A stretch of 64,000 nucleotides of DNA from Candidatus Rhodobacter oscarellae. GTDB lineage: Bacteria; Pseudomonadota; Alphaproteobacteria; Rhodobacterales; Rhodobacteraceae. This document shows, one piece after another, positions 35,857 to 44,513 of the stretch. Under the pieces are notes generated by a model. It saw only the letters and a program-made list of their open reading frames with translations. It was not told the DNA's origin and made no database searches. Within the stretch, counting starts at the first letter, position 1. Every line of letters starts with the position of its first letter. The position numbers and the translations under genes are program-made. The stretch is taken from NCBI RefSeq assembly GCF_001078595.1, contig NZ_LFTY01000002.1, positions 2,351,773-2,415,772 on the forward strand, given 5' to 3'.

Positions 35857-36692
35857 TACTTTACTGCTCCTGCGGTGACGCCCTGGATGAAGAACCGTTG
35901 CAGCGCCATGAACCCGATCACGACCGGCGCTGCGGCCATCAGCGAGGCCGCCATGGCGCCGCCCCAGTCGGCGTTTGATTCGTTGAGATAATTGAGAAGA
36001 AGCCCGGGCCCGACCGTGCGCTTGTCGTCCGACACGATCAGCGTCAGCGAGTACAGAAGGTCGTTCCAGGACCACATGAAGGAATAGAGGAACACCGTCA
36101 CAATCGGCGGCACCGAGATCGGCAGCACGATGGTGTGGAAGATCCGCAGATCCGATGCGCCATCCGCCCGCGCGGCCTCGATCAGCTCGTTCGGGACCTG
36201 GGAGAAGTAGCTATAGAGCATGTAGGTCGCGACCGGCAGCGCAAAGACGATATAGCTGACCATCAGGCCAAAGCGGCTGTCCAGCAGGCCCCAATCGGTG
36301 AACATTGGGTAGATCGTGATCAACAGCAGCCCGAACGGGAACATCTGCGCGCTCAGCATGAACAGCATCACCGGCTTGCGCCCGAAATAGCGGTACTTGG
36401 CAAAGCTATAGCCCGCATAGACCGCCAGCGTCGCGTTGATCGCCGCCGAGCTCAGCGACACGATCAGCGAGTTCGTCAGATGCAGCGGCAAGCCGCCCTC
36501 GAACAAGGCCGTCTTGAAGTGCTTCAGCGTGAACTCATTCGGCCAGATCGTCGGCGAGAGGAGGTACAGCTCGTGATCCGGCTTCACCGAGGAAATCACC
36601 AGCCAATAGACCGGAAAGAACAGGAAGAAGCCGATCAGTACGGCCAGCGCGGTGAACACCGTCTTCGCCTGCCAGGTGGAAAGGTCCAACAT
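35856..36692 (-). CDS. Carbohydrate ABC transporter permease (MalG/UgpE type)
   Basis: 278 residues from ATG 36692, with six predicted membrane segments, the first being ALAVLIGFFLFFPVYWLVIS. The EAA loop that contacts the ATPase reads ELIEAARADGASDLRIFHTI. ABC family CUT1. The start was chosen because the upstream extension overlaps the first permease gene without family similarity, and the other permease stops exactly at 36692. Partner of the permease at 36.7-37.6 kb and the ATPase at 39.8 kb. Confidence 0.93.
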   Translation of the reverse strand: MLDLSTWQAKTVFTALAVLIGFFLFFPVYWLVISSVKPDHELYLLSPTIWPNEFTLKHFKTALFEGGLPLHLTNSLIVSLSSAAINATLAVYAGYSFAKYRYFGRKPVMLFMLSAQMFPFGLLLITIYPMFTDWGLLDSRFGLMVSYIVFALPVATYMLYSYFSQVPNELIEAARADGASDLRIFHTIVLPISVPPIVTVFLYSFMWSWNDLLYSLTLIVSDDKRTVGPGLLLNYLNESNADWGGAMAASLMAAAPVVIGFMALQRFFIQGVTAGAVK

Positions 36693-37624
36693 TATTCCGC
36701 CCCTTTCATCAACTGGCGCAGGTAGAAGTAAGCGGGCGGTAGGATCGTCGCGACCCAAAGCACGCCAACCGTGGCGGCCATGCCGATATCCCAGCTCTCA
36801 AAGGCGCGGCGGTAGACCTCGACAGACAGCACGGTCGTCGCGCGCACCGGGCCGCCGCCGGTCAGCGCCCAGATCGTGTCGAACTGTTGCAGGTTGCCGA
36901 TCATCGCCAGCACGATGGTCACCAGCAGCACGGGCCTTAGATGCGGGATCAGGTGGTCGCGCAGCACGGCCCAGTTGCCCGCGCCATCGACCCGCGCGGC
37001 CTCGATCTGTTCGCGGTCCATGGACGCCAACCCGGCCAGAAAGAACGCCATGAAAAGCGGGATCGACAGCCAGACCTTGGTGATCACAATCGCGGCCATC
37101 GCCCCGGCAGAGGTGGACAGCCACGCCACGCGCTCGTCGATCAGCCCCATCTCTAGGGCGCCGTAGTTCAAAAGCCCGTAGCGCGAGTTAAAGATCCAGC
37201 CCCACAGGAAGGCCGTCACCACCGACGGCATGATCCAGGGCAGCAGCGAGAGCGAGCGCACCGCCGCCCGGCCCCGGAACGGCTGGTTCAGGATGATCGC
37301 CCAGGCGAGCCCCAGGATGATCGAGAACGCCGTCGCCAACCCCACATAGATCGCCGTGGTGACAAAGCTGCCCAGGATGCGCTCGTCGGTCAGAACCTTA
37401 CCAAAGTTCCTTAGACCGACCCAGACGGGCTCGGGCGTCGAGAGCGTGTATTTGTAGAACGAGAGCGTGAGCGCCTCGATAAAGGGGCGCAGCACGACCA
37501 CCCCAAACGCGACGAGCGCTGGGATCAGCAGCATGACGCCAAAACGGCCTTGGCGTGCCTTCAGCCCGCCGCGGCGGGCATGGGGTGAGACGGGCAGATC
37601 CGTGAGTGTTGCGGCTTTGCTCAC
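36692..37624 (-). CDS. Carbohydrate ABC transporter permease (MalF/UgpA type)
   Basis: 310 residues from GTG 37624, which has GGAG eight bases upstream; the ATG at 37657 lies too close to the substrate-binding gene. Membrane segments include VMLLIPALVAFGVVVLRPFI and the EAA motif is REQIEAARVDGAGNWAVLRD. The stop overlaps the second permease start. Together they form the CUT1 channel for a mono- or oligosaccharide. Confidence 0.92.
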   Translation of the reverse strand: MSKAATLTDLPVSPHARRGGLKARQGRFGVMLLIPALVAFGVVVLRPFIEALTLSFYKYTLSTPEPVWVGLRNFGKVLTDERILGSFVTTAIYVGLATAFSIILGLAWAIILNQPFRGRAAVRSLSLLPWIMPSVVTAFLWGWIFNSRYGLLNYGALEMGLIDERVAWLSTSAGAMAAIVITKVWLSIPLFMAFFLAGLASMDREQIEAARVDGAGNWAVLRDHLIPHLRPVLLVTIVLAMIGNLQQFDTIWALTGGGPVRATTVLSVEVYRRAFESWDIGMAATVGVLWVATILPPAYFYLRQLMKGAE

Positions 37625-37687
37625 TGGGGACTCCAAAAACAAAACGGCCGGGCGCATCGTCAGACGCGCCCGGCCATGGGAGGATTT

Positions 37688-38916
37688 CTAGAGGGCGTCT
37701 TCCAGACGCGACTGCATGTCAGCGGCGGCCTCGGCGGCCGATTTCTGACCCAGGATCGCGGCCTGGACTTCCTCGCCCACGATGGAGGCCACCTCGGACG
37801 CGTTCGAAAGAGCCGCAACCGTGTTCCGACGCGGCGATTGCGACGCCGCCACCCAGTTCGCCAGGTAAGAGTCGGACTGAACCGCATCGGACGCCTGGCC
37901 AGAGATCGTCGCGGGCAGAACCGACTGGCCCACCGCGTAATCAACCAGCTGCTCATTGGCGAGAAGATGCATGACCCAGCGCACGCCGTCGCTGTCCATC
38001 GCTTTGTTTTGTCACCAAACACGGTCAGGATATGGCCCCACTGGATCGACACAGGCGTATCGCCAGCATCGTCCACCGGACCCGCGATGGGCAGCACTGC
38101 GCCGTCGATCTCCTCACCGCGGCCCGAGAACTTGCGCGCAAAGCTGCGCGCCTGCGGGGCGTCGATGTAGAAGGCGGTGTTGCCCTGCGCAAACAGGCGA
38201 CGCGCATCGGGGCGGTCGATCTCAGGCGCGGCCAGACCGCCCTGAACCATCTCGACCATGAATTCCAGCGCCTCGATGGCCTCTGGCGTGTTCACAGCCG
38301 CCTTGCCGTCCGCCGAGATCGGGTCGGCGCCAAAGGTCCAGGCCAGGATCAGGTAGTCGAGCAGGATCGAGTTCGGGTTCTTCGTCGCCATGCCGAAGGG
38401 CACTGTGTCCGGGTCCGCGGCCTTCACCGCCTTCAGCGCCGCCTTGAACTCTTCGATGGTGGTCGGCGCCGCCTCGATGCCGGCCTTGGCCATGACTTCC
38501 TTGTTGGCGACCCAACCGATGGTGCCGGTGATCCAAGGCAGACCAACCTGCTTGCCGTTCACCTCGCCCATGGCAAGAAAGCCCGCGTCGAAGATCTCGA
38601 GCAGCTTTTCGCGGCCGATCACCTCGTTGAGGTCAACCGGATTTGCGCCCGCGGCCACGGTCGGCAGCAGCCGGCCCTGCACCTGGCCCACATCGGGCAG
38701 GGTGTTGGAGCGCGCGCGCAGAATGTAGTTCTTGTTGATCTCGCCCCAGGCATAGCCCTGCAGCTCGACATCGCCCTCAAAGGACTCCGCCAATGCGGCC
38801 ATCGCGGCCTTGCCGGTCTCTTCGGATTGGGTCCAGCCCATAAACTGGGTCTCGGCCACGGCCTGCGTGCCCGCGAGCATCGCCAGCGCTGCGACGGTGA
38901 GTTTTAGGTGTTTCAT
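37688..38916 (-). pseudogene. Extracellular sugar-binding protein of the ABC transporter, frameshifted
   Basis: From ATG 38916 (GGAGG upstream) the protein has a signal peptide (MKHLKLTVAALAMLAGTQAVA) and a type 1 solute-binding domain (TQFMGWTQSEETGKAAM, GLPWITGTIGWVANKE, FGADPISADGKAAVN, NTAFYIDAPQARSFA). At about 38003-38010 the frame breaks: the reading frame up to VFGDKTK continues out of frame to 37660 as arginine-rich nonsense, whereas the sequence MDSDGVRWVMHLLANEQL to AAADMQSRLEDAL resumes the family one frame away and ends at 37688. The total of 1229 bases is one short of a multiple of three, so one base is missing (probably a C in ACC-AAA). Either a real null mutation or a sequencing error; otherwise about 409 residues. 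Confidence 0.88.
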
Positions 38917-38935
38917 AATGGTCCTCCCGTTAGTT

Positions 38936-38952
38936 CTGAAACTATGTTCCAA
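38936..38952. promoter_or_regulatory. Candidate IclR-type operator, site 1 (SBP promoter)
   Basis: CTGAAACTATGTTCCAA, an imperfect match to the palindromes at 38991 and 42599. It lies 20 bp upstream of the substrate-binding-protein start, so binding would block transcription or the ribosome site. Confidence 0.5.
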
Positions 38953-38990
38953 AAGTGTCATAGCGCGCGGATGAGCCCCTTGCAAGCATC

Positions 38991-39007
38991 TTGAAACTTA
39001 GTTTCAA
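38991..39007. promoter_or_regulatory. Candidate IclR-type operator, site 2 (perfect palindrome)
   Basis: TTGAAACTTAGTTTCAA: 8-bp arms, all eight pairs complementary around one base. It sits just beyond the SDR stop codon and 75 bp upstream of the substrate-binding-protein start, where that operon's promoter is expected. Confidence 0.65.
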
Positions 39008-39819
39008 TCATACGACCCCGCCATCCACGATCATGGTCTGACCGGTGATCATGCGGCTGTCATCCGCGCAAAGAAACAGCGCCATCCGCGCCACATCGGG
39101 CGGCAGCAGGAATTCCTTAAGGCACTGTTTTTGAAGATACTCTTCGAACTTGTGGGTCAGCACCGCGCGGGCGCGGCTGACCTGCCGGTCGGTCAGGATC
39201 CAGCCCGGGGCAATGGCGTTCACTCTGACCCCGAACGCGCCGACCTCGCGCGCCAAGCAGCGCACAAACCCCTGCACCGAGGACTTCGCCGTCGTGTAGG
39301 CCAAAAGCCCCGGCGCGCCCTGCATCCAAGAGTTCGACCCCATCGAGAGAATCACCCCCTGCCCCGCCGCTTTCATGTCCGGCAAGACCGCCTGGGCGGC
39401 GAAGACGTGGTGGCGCATATTCACCGCCTGGCGCTCATCCCAGTAATCGGGGCTCAGATCCTCGAACGGGACGCGATCATCGTTGCCAGCGTTGTTGACC
39501 AGGGCGGTGATCGGCCCGGTTTGCGCCCGCAGGGCCTCGACCGCGTCGCGCAGCGCGGCGATGTCGGTCAGGTCGCATTGCCGAAAAGCGGGGCGATTGC
39601 CGGTGGTCTTTGCGACCACATCCGCCACCCGCGCGCCGGCCTCGGCGTTCAGGTCCACGAACCCGACCCGCGCGCCTTGCGCGCAAAAGGCCTCGACCAG
39701 ATACATCCCGATCCCCGAGCCGCCGCCGGTGATCAGCACGCCCCGTCCGTGCAGCGACGGGTAGGACGCGGCCTCGACCTGCCTTGGCTTCAGCAGCGGA
39801 TCGTCAGAGGCCTCTAGCA

Positions 39820-39820
<1 letters not shown>
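39008..39820 (-). CDS. SDR-family sugar dehydrogenase
   Basis: 270 residues, classical short-chain dehydrogenase: cofactor motif LITGGGSGIGMYLVEAF (TGxxxGxG), NNAGNDDR, the catalytic Ser in GSNSWMQG and Y-x3-K in AYTTAKSSVQG, C-terminal ITGQTMIVDGGVV. In this context it most plausibly oxidises galactose or a related sugar at C1 to the lactone, the first step of the pathway; an alcohol or polyol dehydrogenase is the alternative. Start ATG 39820 shares a base with the ABC ATPase stop (TGATG), so it is co-translated with it. Confidence 0.88.
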
Positions 39821-40848
<1,028 letters not shown>

Positions 40849-40871
40849 TTGCGATTTCCTTCTGTGTAGCG

Positions 40872-42557
40872 TCAGCCCGCGAACGGATGGGCCTTCTGGC
40901 CCCGCACTCCGGGATTTGCGGCCAGAAGCGCGCCCGAAAGGGGGGCCTCATCCAGCTGCGCCGCCGAGAGGCGAATGCGAGCGGTTGTGATGTAAAGCGT
41001 CGAGAGATCCGCGCCGCCAAAGGCGCAAGAGGTCGGCCGCGGCACCGGAACGGTGATCTTCTGATCGGGCGTGCCGTCGGGCAGGAAGCGCTGCACGCAC
41101 CAGCCGTCCCACATGGCCACCCAGACGCCGCCCTCGGCATCCACGCACAGCCCGTCAGGCACGCCATTCGCGCCGTCGAACTCAGCGAACACGCGCCGAT
41201 TGCCCAGCGTGCCGGTCTCCAGGTCATAGCCAAAGGCCCAGATCGTCTTGGCGCCGGTATCGGTGAAGTAGAAGGTCTTATTATCCGGCGACCAACCCAA
41301 GCCATTGGCCACGGTGATCCCATCCAACGCCTTGTAAGTCTCGCCATTCGCATAGCGCCAAAGCGCGCCCTGGCCCGGCTCGGTCGAGATCGCCAGCGAC
41401 CCCAGCCAGAGCCGCCCCTTGGCGTCGCATTTGCCGTCATTGAAGCGGTTGCCAGAGCGGTCGGCCTCGGGGTCGGCCAGCTTTTCCAGGGTGCCATCGG
41501 GCTCCAGCGCGTGAATGCCGGTTTCGCCGCCAAGGATGAACCCGCCGGAAGTCTTGGGAATTGCAACGCCGGTCAGCTCGGGCAAGGCGGTCTCGCGGCG
41601 GGCGGTGACCTTGCCATCGGACGAGACCAGCGCCGGGGCCAGGATGTCCACCCAATGCAGCACGCCCGCATCGGCGTCCCAATGCGGGCCTTCGCCCAGG
41701 AAATCCTCACCCGGGATGGCCAACTCGACCGAGCCTGTAACCTCTTGCAGCGGCCTGCGGGCGACTCCGATGGACATGGCAAGCTCTCCGATATTGCCTG
41801 AGATATGGCGGGCGGCCTCGATCACCTCGCGGCCAAGCGCATGCAGGCGGTCCTCGCCCAAGCGATAGGCGGGGCCGACGATGCCAATGGCGCCAATGGC
41901 CCGCGCAGTGTGGTCCAGAACCGGCGCGGCGACGCCGGCAAGTTCCTCGTGGTGCTCGCGGATAGAGACGGCATAGCCGCGCGCCTTGATCATGTTCAGC
42001 TGCCGATCCAGGTCGCCCGCACTGGTCACGGTTGCATCCGTGATGGCCGCCAGGTCAGAGGCGTAGAGCCGCCGCCGCGCGCCCTCGTCCAGATGCGCCG
42101 CCAGCGCCTTGCCCAAAGCGGTCGCGTGCAGGGCGGCGCGCTGCCCGACCGCAGAGCCGATCCGCACCTCGCGCTGCGCGTCCCGCTGGTCGATATAGAG
42201 CACCTGCGCATTGTCCAGCACCGCCAGCCGCGTGGCCTCGTTATGCTTGCGCGCGAGCCGCGCCAGCTCGGGCGCCGCCGCGCCGCGCAGGTCGAACCCG
42301 TCCCACACCCGATGCGCCAGCTGGAAGGGCCGCGCGCCCAGGCGATAGCCCTGGTCGGTCTCGCGCAGGTAGCGTTCGTCAATGAGCGTCTGGATCACCC
42401 GGTTCAGCGTGGCCTTGGGCAGGCCCGTCGCCTCTTGCAGCGCGTTGAAGCGCACCGGGCCGCTGGCCTCGGATAAAACGTCCAGCAGCCGCAGCCCGCG
42501 CACAAGCGCCTGCATGCCTGGCTGAACGCCGGTTTCGCTATCGTCTCTCGCCACCAT
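40872..42557 (-). CDS. IclR transcriptional regulator fused to SMP-30/gluconolactonase
   Basis: One continuous 561-residue frame with two functions. Residues 15-75 form the IclR winged helix (LRLLDVLSEASGPVRFNALQ, TGLPKATLNRVIQTL) and 80-255 the IclR effector domain (EATRLAVLDNAQVLYIDQRD, LHATALGKALAA, AIGAIGIVGPAYRL). Residues about 265-555 are an SMP-30 beta-propeller lactonase: the metal Glu in GEDFLGEGPHWD, NRFNDGKCDAKGRLW, GITVANGLGWSPDNKTFYFTD and DGLCVDAEGGVWVAMWDG. Normally these are two genes. No stop or frame change separates them, so the fusion looks genuine. The lactonase would open the lactone made by the neighbouring dehydrogenase, and the regulator would sense a pathway intermediate. 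First gene of the leftward operon. Confidence 0.93.
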   Translation of the reverse strand: MVARDDSETGVQPGMQALVRGLRLLDVLSEASGPVRFNALQEATGLPKATLNRVIQTLIDERYLRETDQGYRLGARPFQLAHRVWDGFDLRGAAAPELARLARKHNEATRLAVLDNAQVLYIDQRDAQREVRIGSAVGQRAALHATALGKALAAHLDEGARRRLYASDLAAITDATVTSAGDLDRQLNMIKARGYAVSIREHHEELAGVAAPVLDHTARAIGAIGIVGPAYRLGEDRLHALGREVIEAARHISGNIGELAMSIGVARRPLQEVTGSVELAIPGEDFLGEGPHWDADAGVLHWVDILAPALVSSDGKVTARRETALPELTGVAIPKTSGGFILGGETGIHALEPDGTLEKLADPEADRSGNRFNDGKCDAKGRLWLGSLAISTEPGQGALWRYANGETYKALDGITVANGLGWSPDNKTFYFTDTGAKTIWAFGYDLETGTLGNRRVFAEFDGANGVPDGLCVDAEGGVWVAMWDGWCVQRFLPDGTPDQKITVPVPRPTSCAFGGADLSTLYITTARIRLSAAQLDEAPLSGALLAANPGVRGQKAHPFAG

Positions 42558-42598
42558 TTTACGAATTGACCTTCCCGCATTCCGTCGGGTAGCAATAT

Positions 42599-42615
42599 TT
42601 GGAACTAAGTTTCAA
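42599..42615. promoter_or_regulatory. Candidate IclR-type operator, site 3 (divergent promoter)
   Basis: TTGGAACTAAGTTTCAA, 7 of 8 paired positions, the same pattern as at 38991. It lies in the 66-bp gap between the IclR-SMP30 gene and the rightward enolase-superfamily gene, 42 bp and 8 bp from their starts, so it could repress both directions and autoregulate the fusion. Confidence 0.6.
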
Positions 42616-42623
42616 GTCAATGG

Positions 42624-43775
42624 ATGCCGATGGAAATTGCCGAAATTCACCACTGGTTGGTGCGCGCGCCGTTCTCGATCCCGGTCGAGTGGGGCTCTGG
42701 CACGAGGCTGGGCACGACGCGGCTGATCTGCCGCATCAGGACGCGCTCGGGCCATGAGGGCTGGGGCGAGACCCAATGCCTGATCGACAGCACGCCCGCG
42801 GCCTTTGGCACGGCGGCAGAGCTGGTACATGGCTGGGATATCAGGAATGTCGAGGGCTTTCACCGGCTGATCCTGGGCGCTGGCTACTACCACCACCAGC
42901 GCGCCGCCGTTTACGCCATCGCGGCGCTTGAGATGGCGATGTGGGACGCGCTTGGGCGCGCCCTGGGCCAGCCCCTATGGGCGCTTTGGGGCGGCAAGTG
43001 GCGCGATGAGGTGCGGGCGACGGGCTATGTGTTCGCCTCTGACCCGGCCGAGGCGCGGCGGCAATTGCAGCTGCATGCAGATCGCGGCCATGAGGCCTTC
43101 AAGATCAAGATCGGCATGGGCGCCGATAGCGACATCGCCCTGACCGAGGCCGCGCGGCAGGAGGTCGGCAGCGCCGATATTCGCCTCGACGTGAACGGGG
43201 CCTGGACCCGCCCGACCGCCAAGCGGCAACTGGCTCGGTTGGCTGAGTTCGCGCCGAATTGGGTCGAGCAGCCGCTGGAGCTGTCCGATTTGAAAGGCTC
43301 CGCCGAACTGCGCGGCCAGCCGATTCCCATCGTGCTGGACGAAGCGACCTACACGCTGTCCGACGTCTCCGTGGCGCTGGATGCTGGCGCGATGGACGCG
43401 GCTTTGCTCGACCCGCACCAGGCGGGCGGGCTCTGGCAATGCATAAAGGCAGCGGCGCTTTGCGAGGCGCAGGGCGTGCCCGTTGGCCTGCATTCCGGTG
43501 GCGAATTGGCGATCAGCCAGGCCGCCTATATCCACCTCGCCGCCTGCATCCCGAACATGACGATCCCCATCGACACCGAGCGCGCCTGGATCGGGGCGGA
43601 TGTCTCGCCGGAGCCGCCCGCGCTGCGTGACGGCGGCTATGCGGTCAGCGATCGTTGCGGCCTTGGCGTCGACATCGACGAGGCGCTGGTCGAGGCCATT
43701 GCCGTCGACAAGATCGAAGGCGCCTATCTCGATGCGGCGCGCCCCGGCTGGTTCCCGACCAAGCCCTCATACTGA
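42624..43775 (+). CDS. Enolase-superfamily enzyme (mandelate racemase/muconate cycloisomerase type)
   Basis: 383 residues. It has a full catalytic set of the MR/MLE kind: K-x-K in FKIKIGMGAD, Asp in RLDVNGAW, Glu in WVEQPLEL, Asp-Glu in VLDEATYTL, and His in VGLHSGGELA. This differs from the DgoD-like paralogue at 34 kb, so it probably acts on another sugar acid or as a cycloisomerase/lactonase feeding the KDGal pool; substrate not determinable. ATG 42624 or ATG 42630 may be the start; there is almost no leader after the operator, and the message may be leaderless. Followed 18 bp later by dgoA. Confidence 0.85.
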   Translation: MPMEIAEIHHWLVRAPFSIPVEWGSGTRLGTTRLICRIRTRSGHEGWGETQCLIDSTPAAFGTAAELVHGWDIRNVEGFHRLILGAGYYHHQRAAVYAIAALEMAMWDALGRALGQPLWALWGGKWRDEVRATGYVFASDPAEARRQLQLHADRGHEAFKIKIGMGADSDIALTEAARQEVGSADIRLDVNGAWTRPTAKRQLARLAEFAPNWVEQPLELSDLKGSAELRGQPIPIVLDEATYTLSDVSVALDAGAMDAALLDPHQAGGLWQCIKAAALCEAQGVPVGLHSGGELAISQAAYIHLAACIPNMTIPIDTERAWIGADVSPEPPALRDGGYAVSDRCGLGVDIDEALVEAIAVDKIEGAYLDAARPGWFPTKPSY

Positions 43776-43793
43776 TTGACCGAAAGTACCCCC

Positions 43794-44414
43794 ATGACAT
43801 CGCCAGACATGTATCGCCTGATCGCCATCCTGCGCGGGCTGAACCCAGAGCGCGCCGAGGAGACCGGCAGCCTGCTGATCGAGACCGGTATCAACACGAT
43901 CGAAGTGCCCCTGAACCGCCCCGGCGCCCTGGAGGCCATCGAACGCCTGGCGCGCGCCTTCGGAGACCAGGCCTTGATCGGCGCAGGCACGGTCTTGACC
44001 GCGGAGGACGTGCAGCGGGTCAAAGATGCGGGCGGCCAGATTGTGGTCTCGCCCGACTGCAATCCAGAGATCATCAGAGCCACCAAAGCGGCGGGCATGA
44101 TCTCTGCGCCCGGCGTGTTCACGGCCACCGAGGCCTTCACCGCCCTGCGCGCCGGCGCCGATATCCTGAAGACCTTCCCGGCAAATGTGCTGAAGCCGTC
44201 CGGACTGAAAGCCCTACGCGCCGTGTTGCCGGCGGAGGCGCCGGTGGTCGCTGTGGGCTCCATCCCGGCGGAAAGCTTCGGGGATTGGGTCGCCGCTGGC
44301 GCGTCCGGCTTCGGGCTAGGCTCTCTGCTGTTTGACCCGAGCCTCGAGACAAGCGAGCTGCGGACGCGCGCCGACGCGCTGACCGGCTGCATAGACAAGG
44401 TCTTTAGCAGCTGA
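43794..44414 (+). CDS. dgoA: 2-dehydro-3-deoxy-6-phosphogalactonate aldolase
   Basis: Cleaves KDPGal to pyruvate and glyceraldehyde 3-phosphate, the last step of the galactonate route. About 206 residues, KDPG/KDPGal aldolase class I: start region YRLIAILRGLNPERAEE, Glu in GINTIEVPLNRPG, GAGTVLTAEDV, VSPDCNPEII and the Schiff-base lysine in ADILKTFPANVLKP. KDPG aldolase (Eda) is the alternative, but ILRG and the LNRP motif, plus dgoK nearby, favour DgoA. ATG 43794 is chosen over upstream TTG 43776. Confidence 0.92.
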   Translation: MTSPDMYRLIAILRGLNPERAEETGSLLIETGINTIEVPLNRPGALEAIERLARAFGDQALIGAGTVLTAEDVQRVKDAGGQIVVSPDCNPEIIRATKAAGMISAPGVFTATEAFTALRAGADILKTFPANVLKPSGLKALRAVLPAEAPVVAVGSIPAESFGDWVAAGASGFGLGSLLFDPSLETSELRTRADALTGCIDKVFSS

Positions 44415-44513
44415 TCCAGCACGAAACAGAGCCGTTGAGTTGGACCAAACCAAGCCAAGCGGCCGCACGGCAAGATGATCTGGCTTTCGGCAAGATGCGC
44501 GGCCTGCAGGCTC

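Noticed and set aside
37660-38000. Out-of-frame C-terminus of the sugar-binding protein as a real protein end
   Set aside because: Arg/Pro/Trp-rich nonsense; the family-like C-terminus is in the neighbouring frame.
38032-38907. 291-codon + strand frame over the sugar-binding protein gene
   Set aside because: Antisense shadow; the opposite strand shows a signal peptide and solute-binding motifs.
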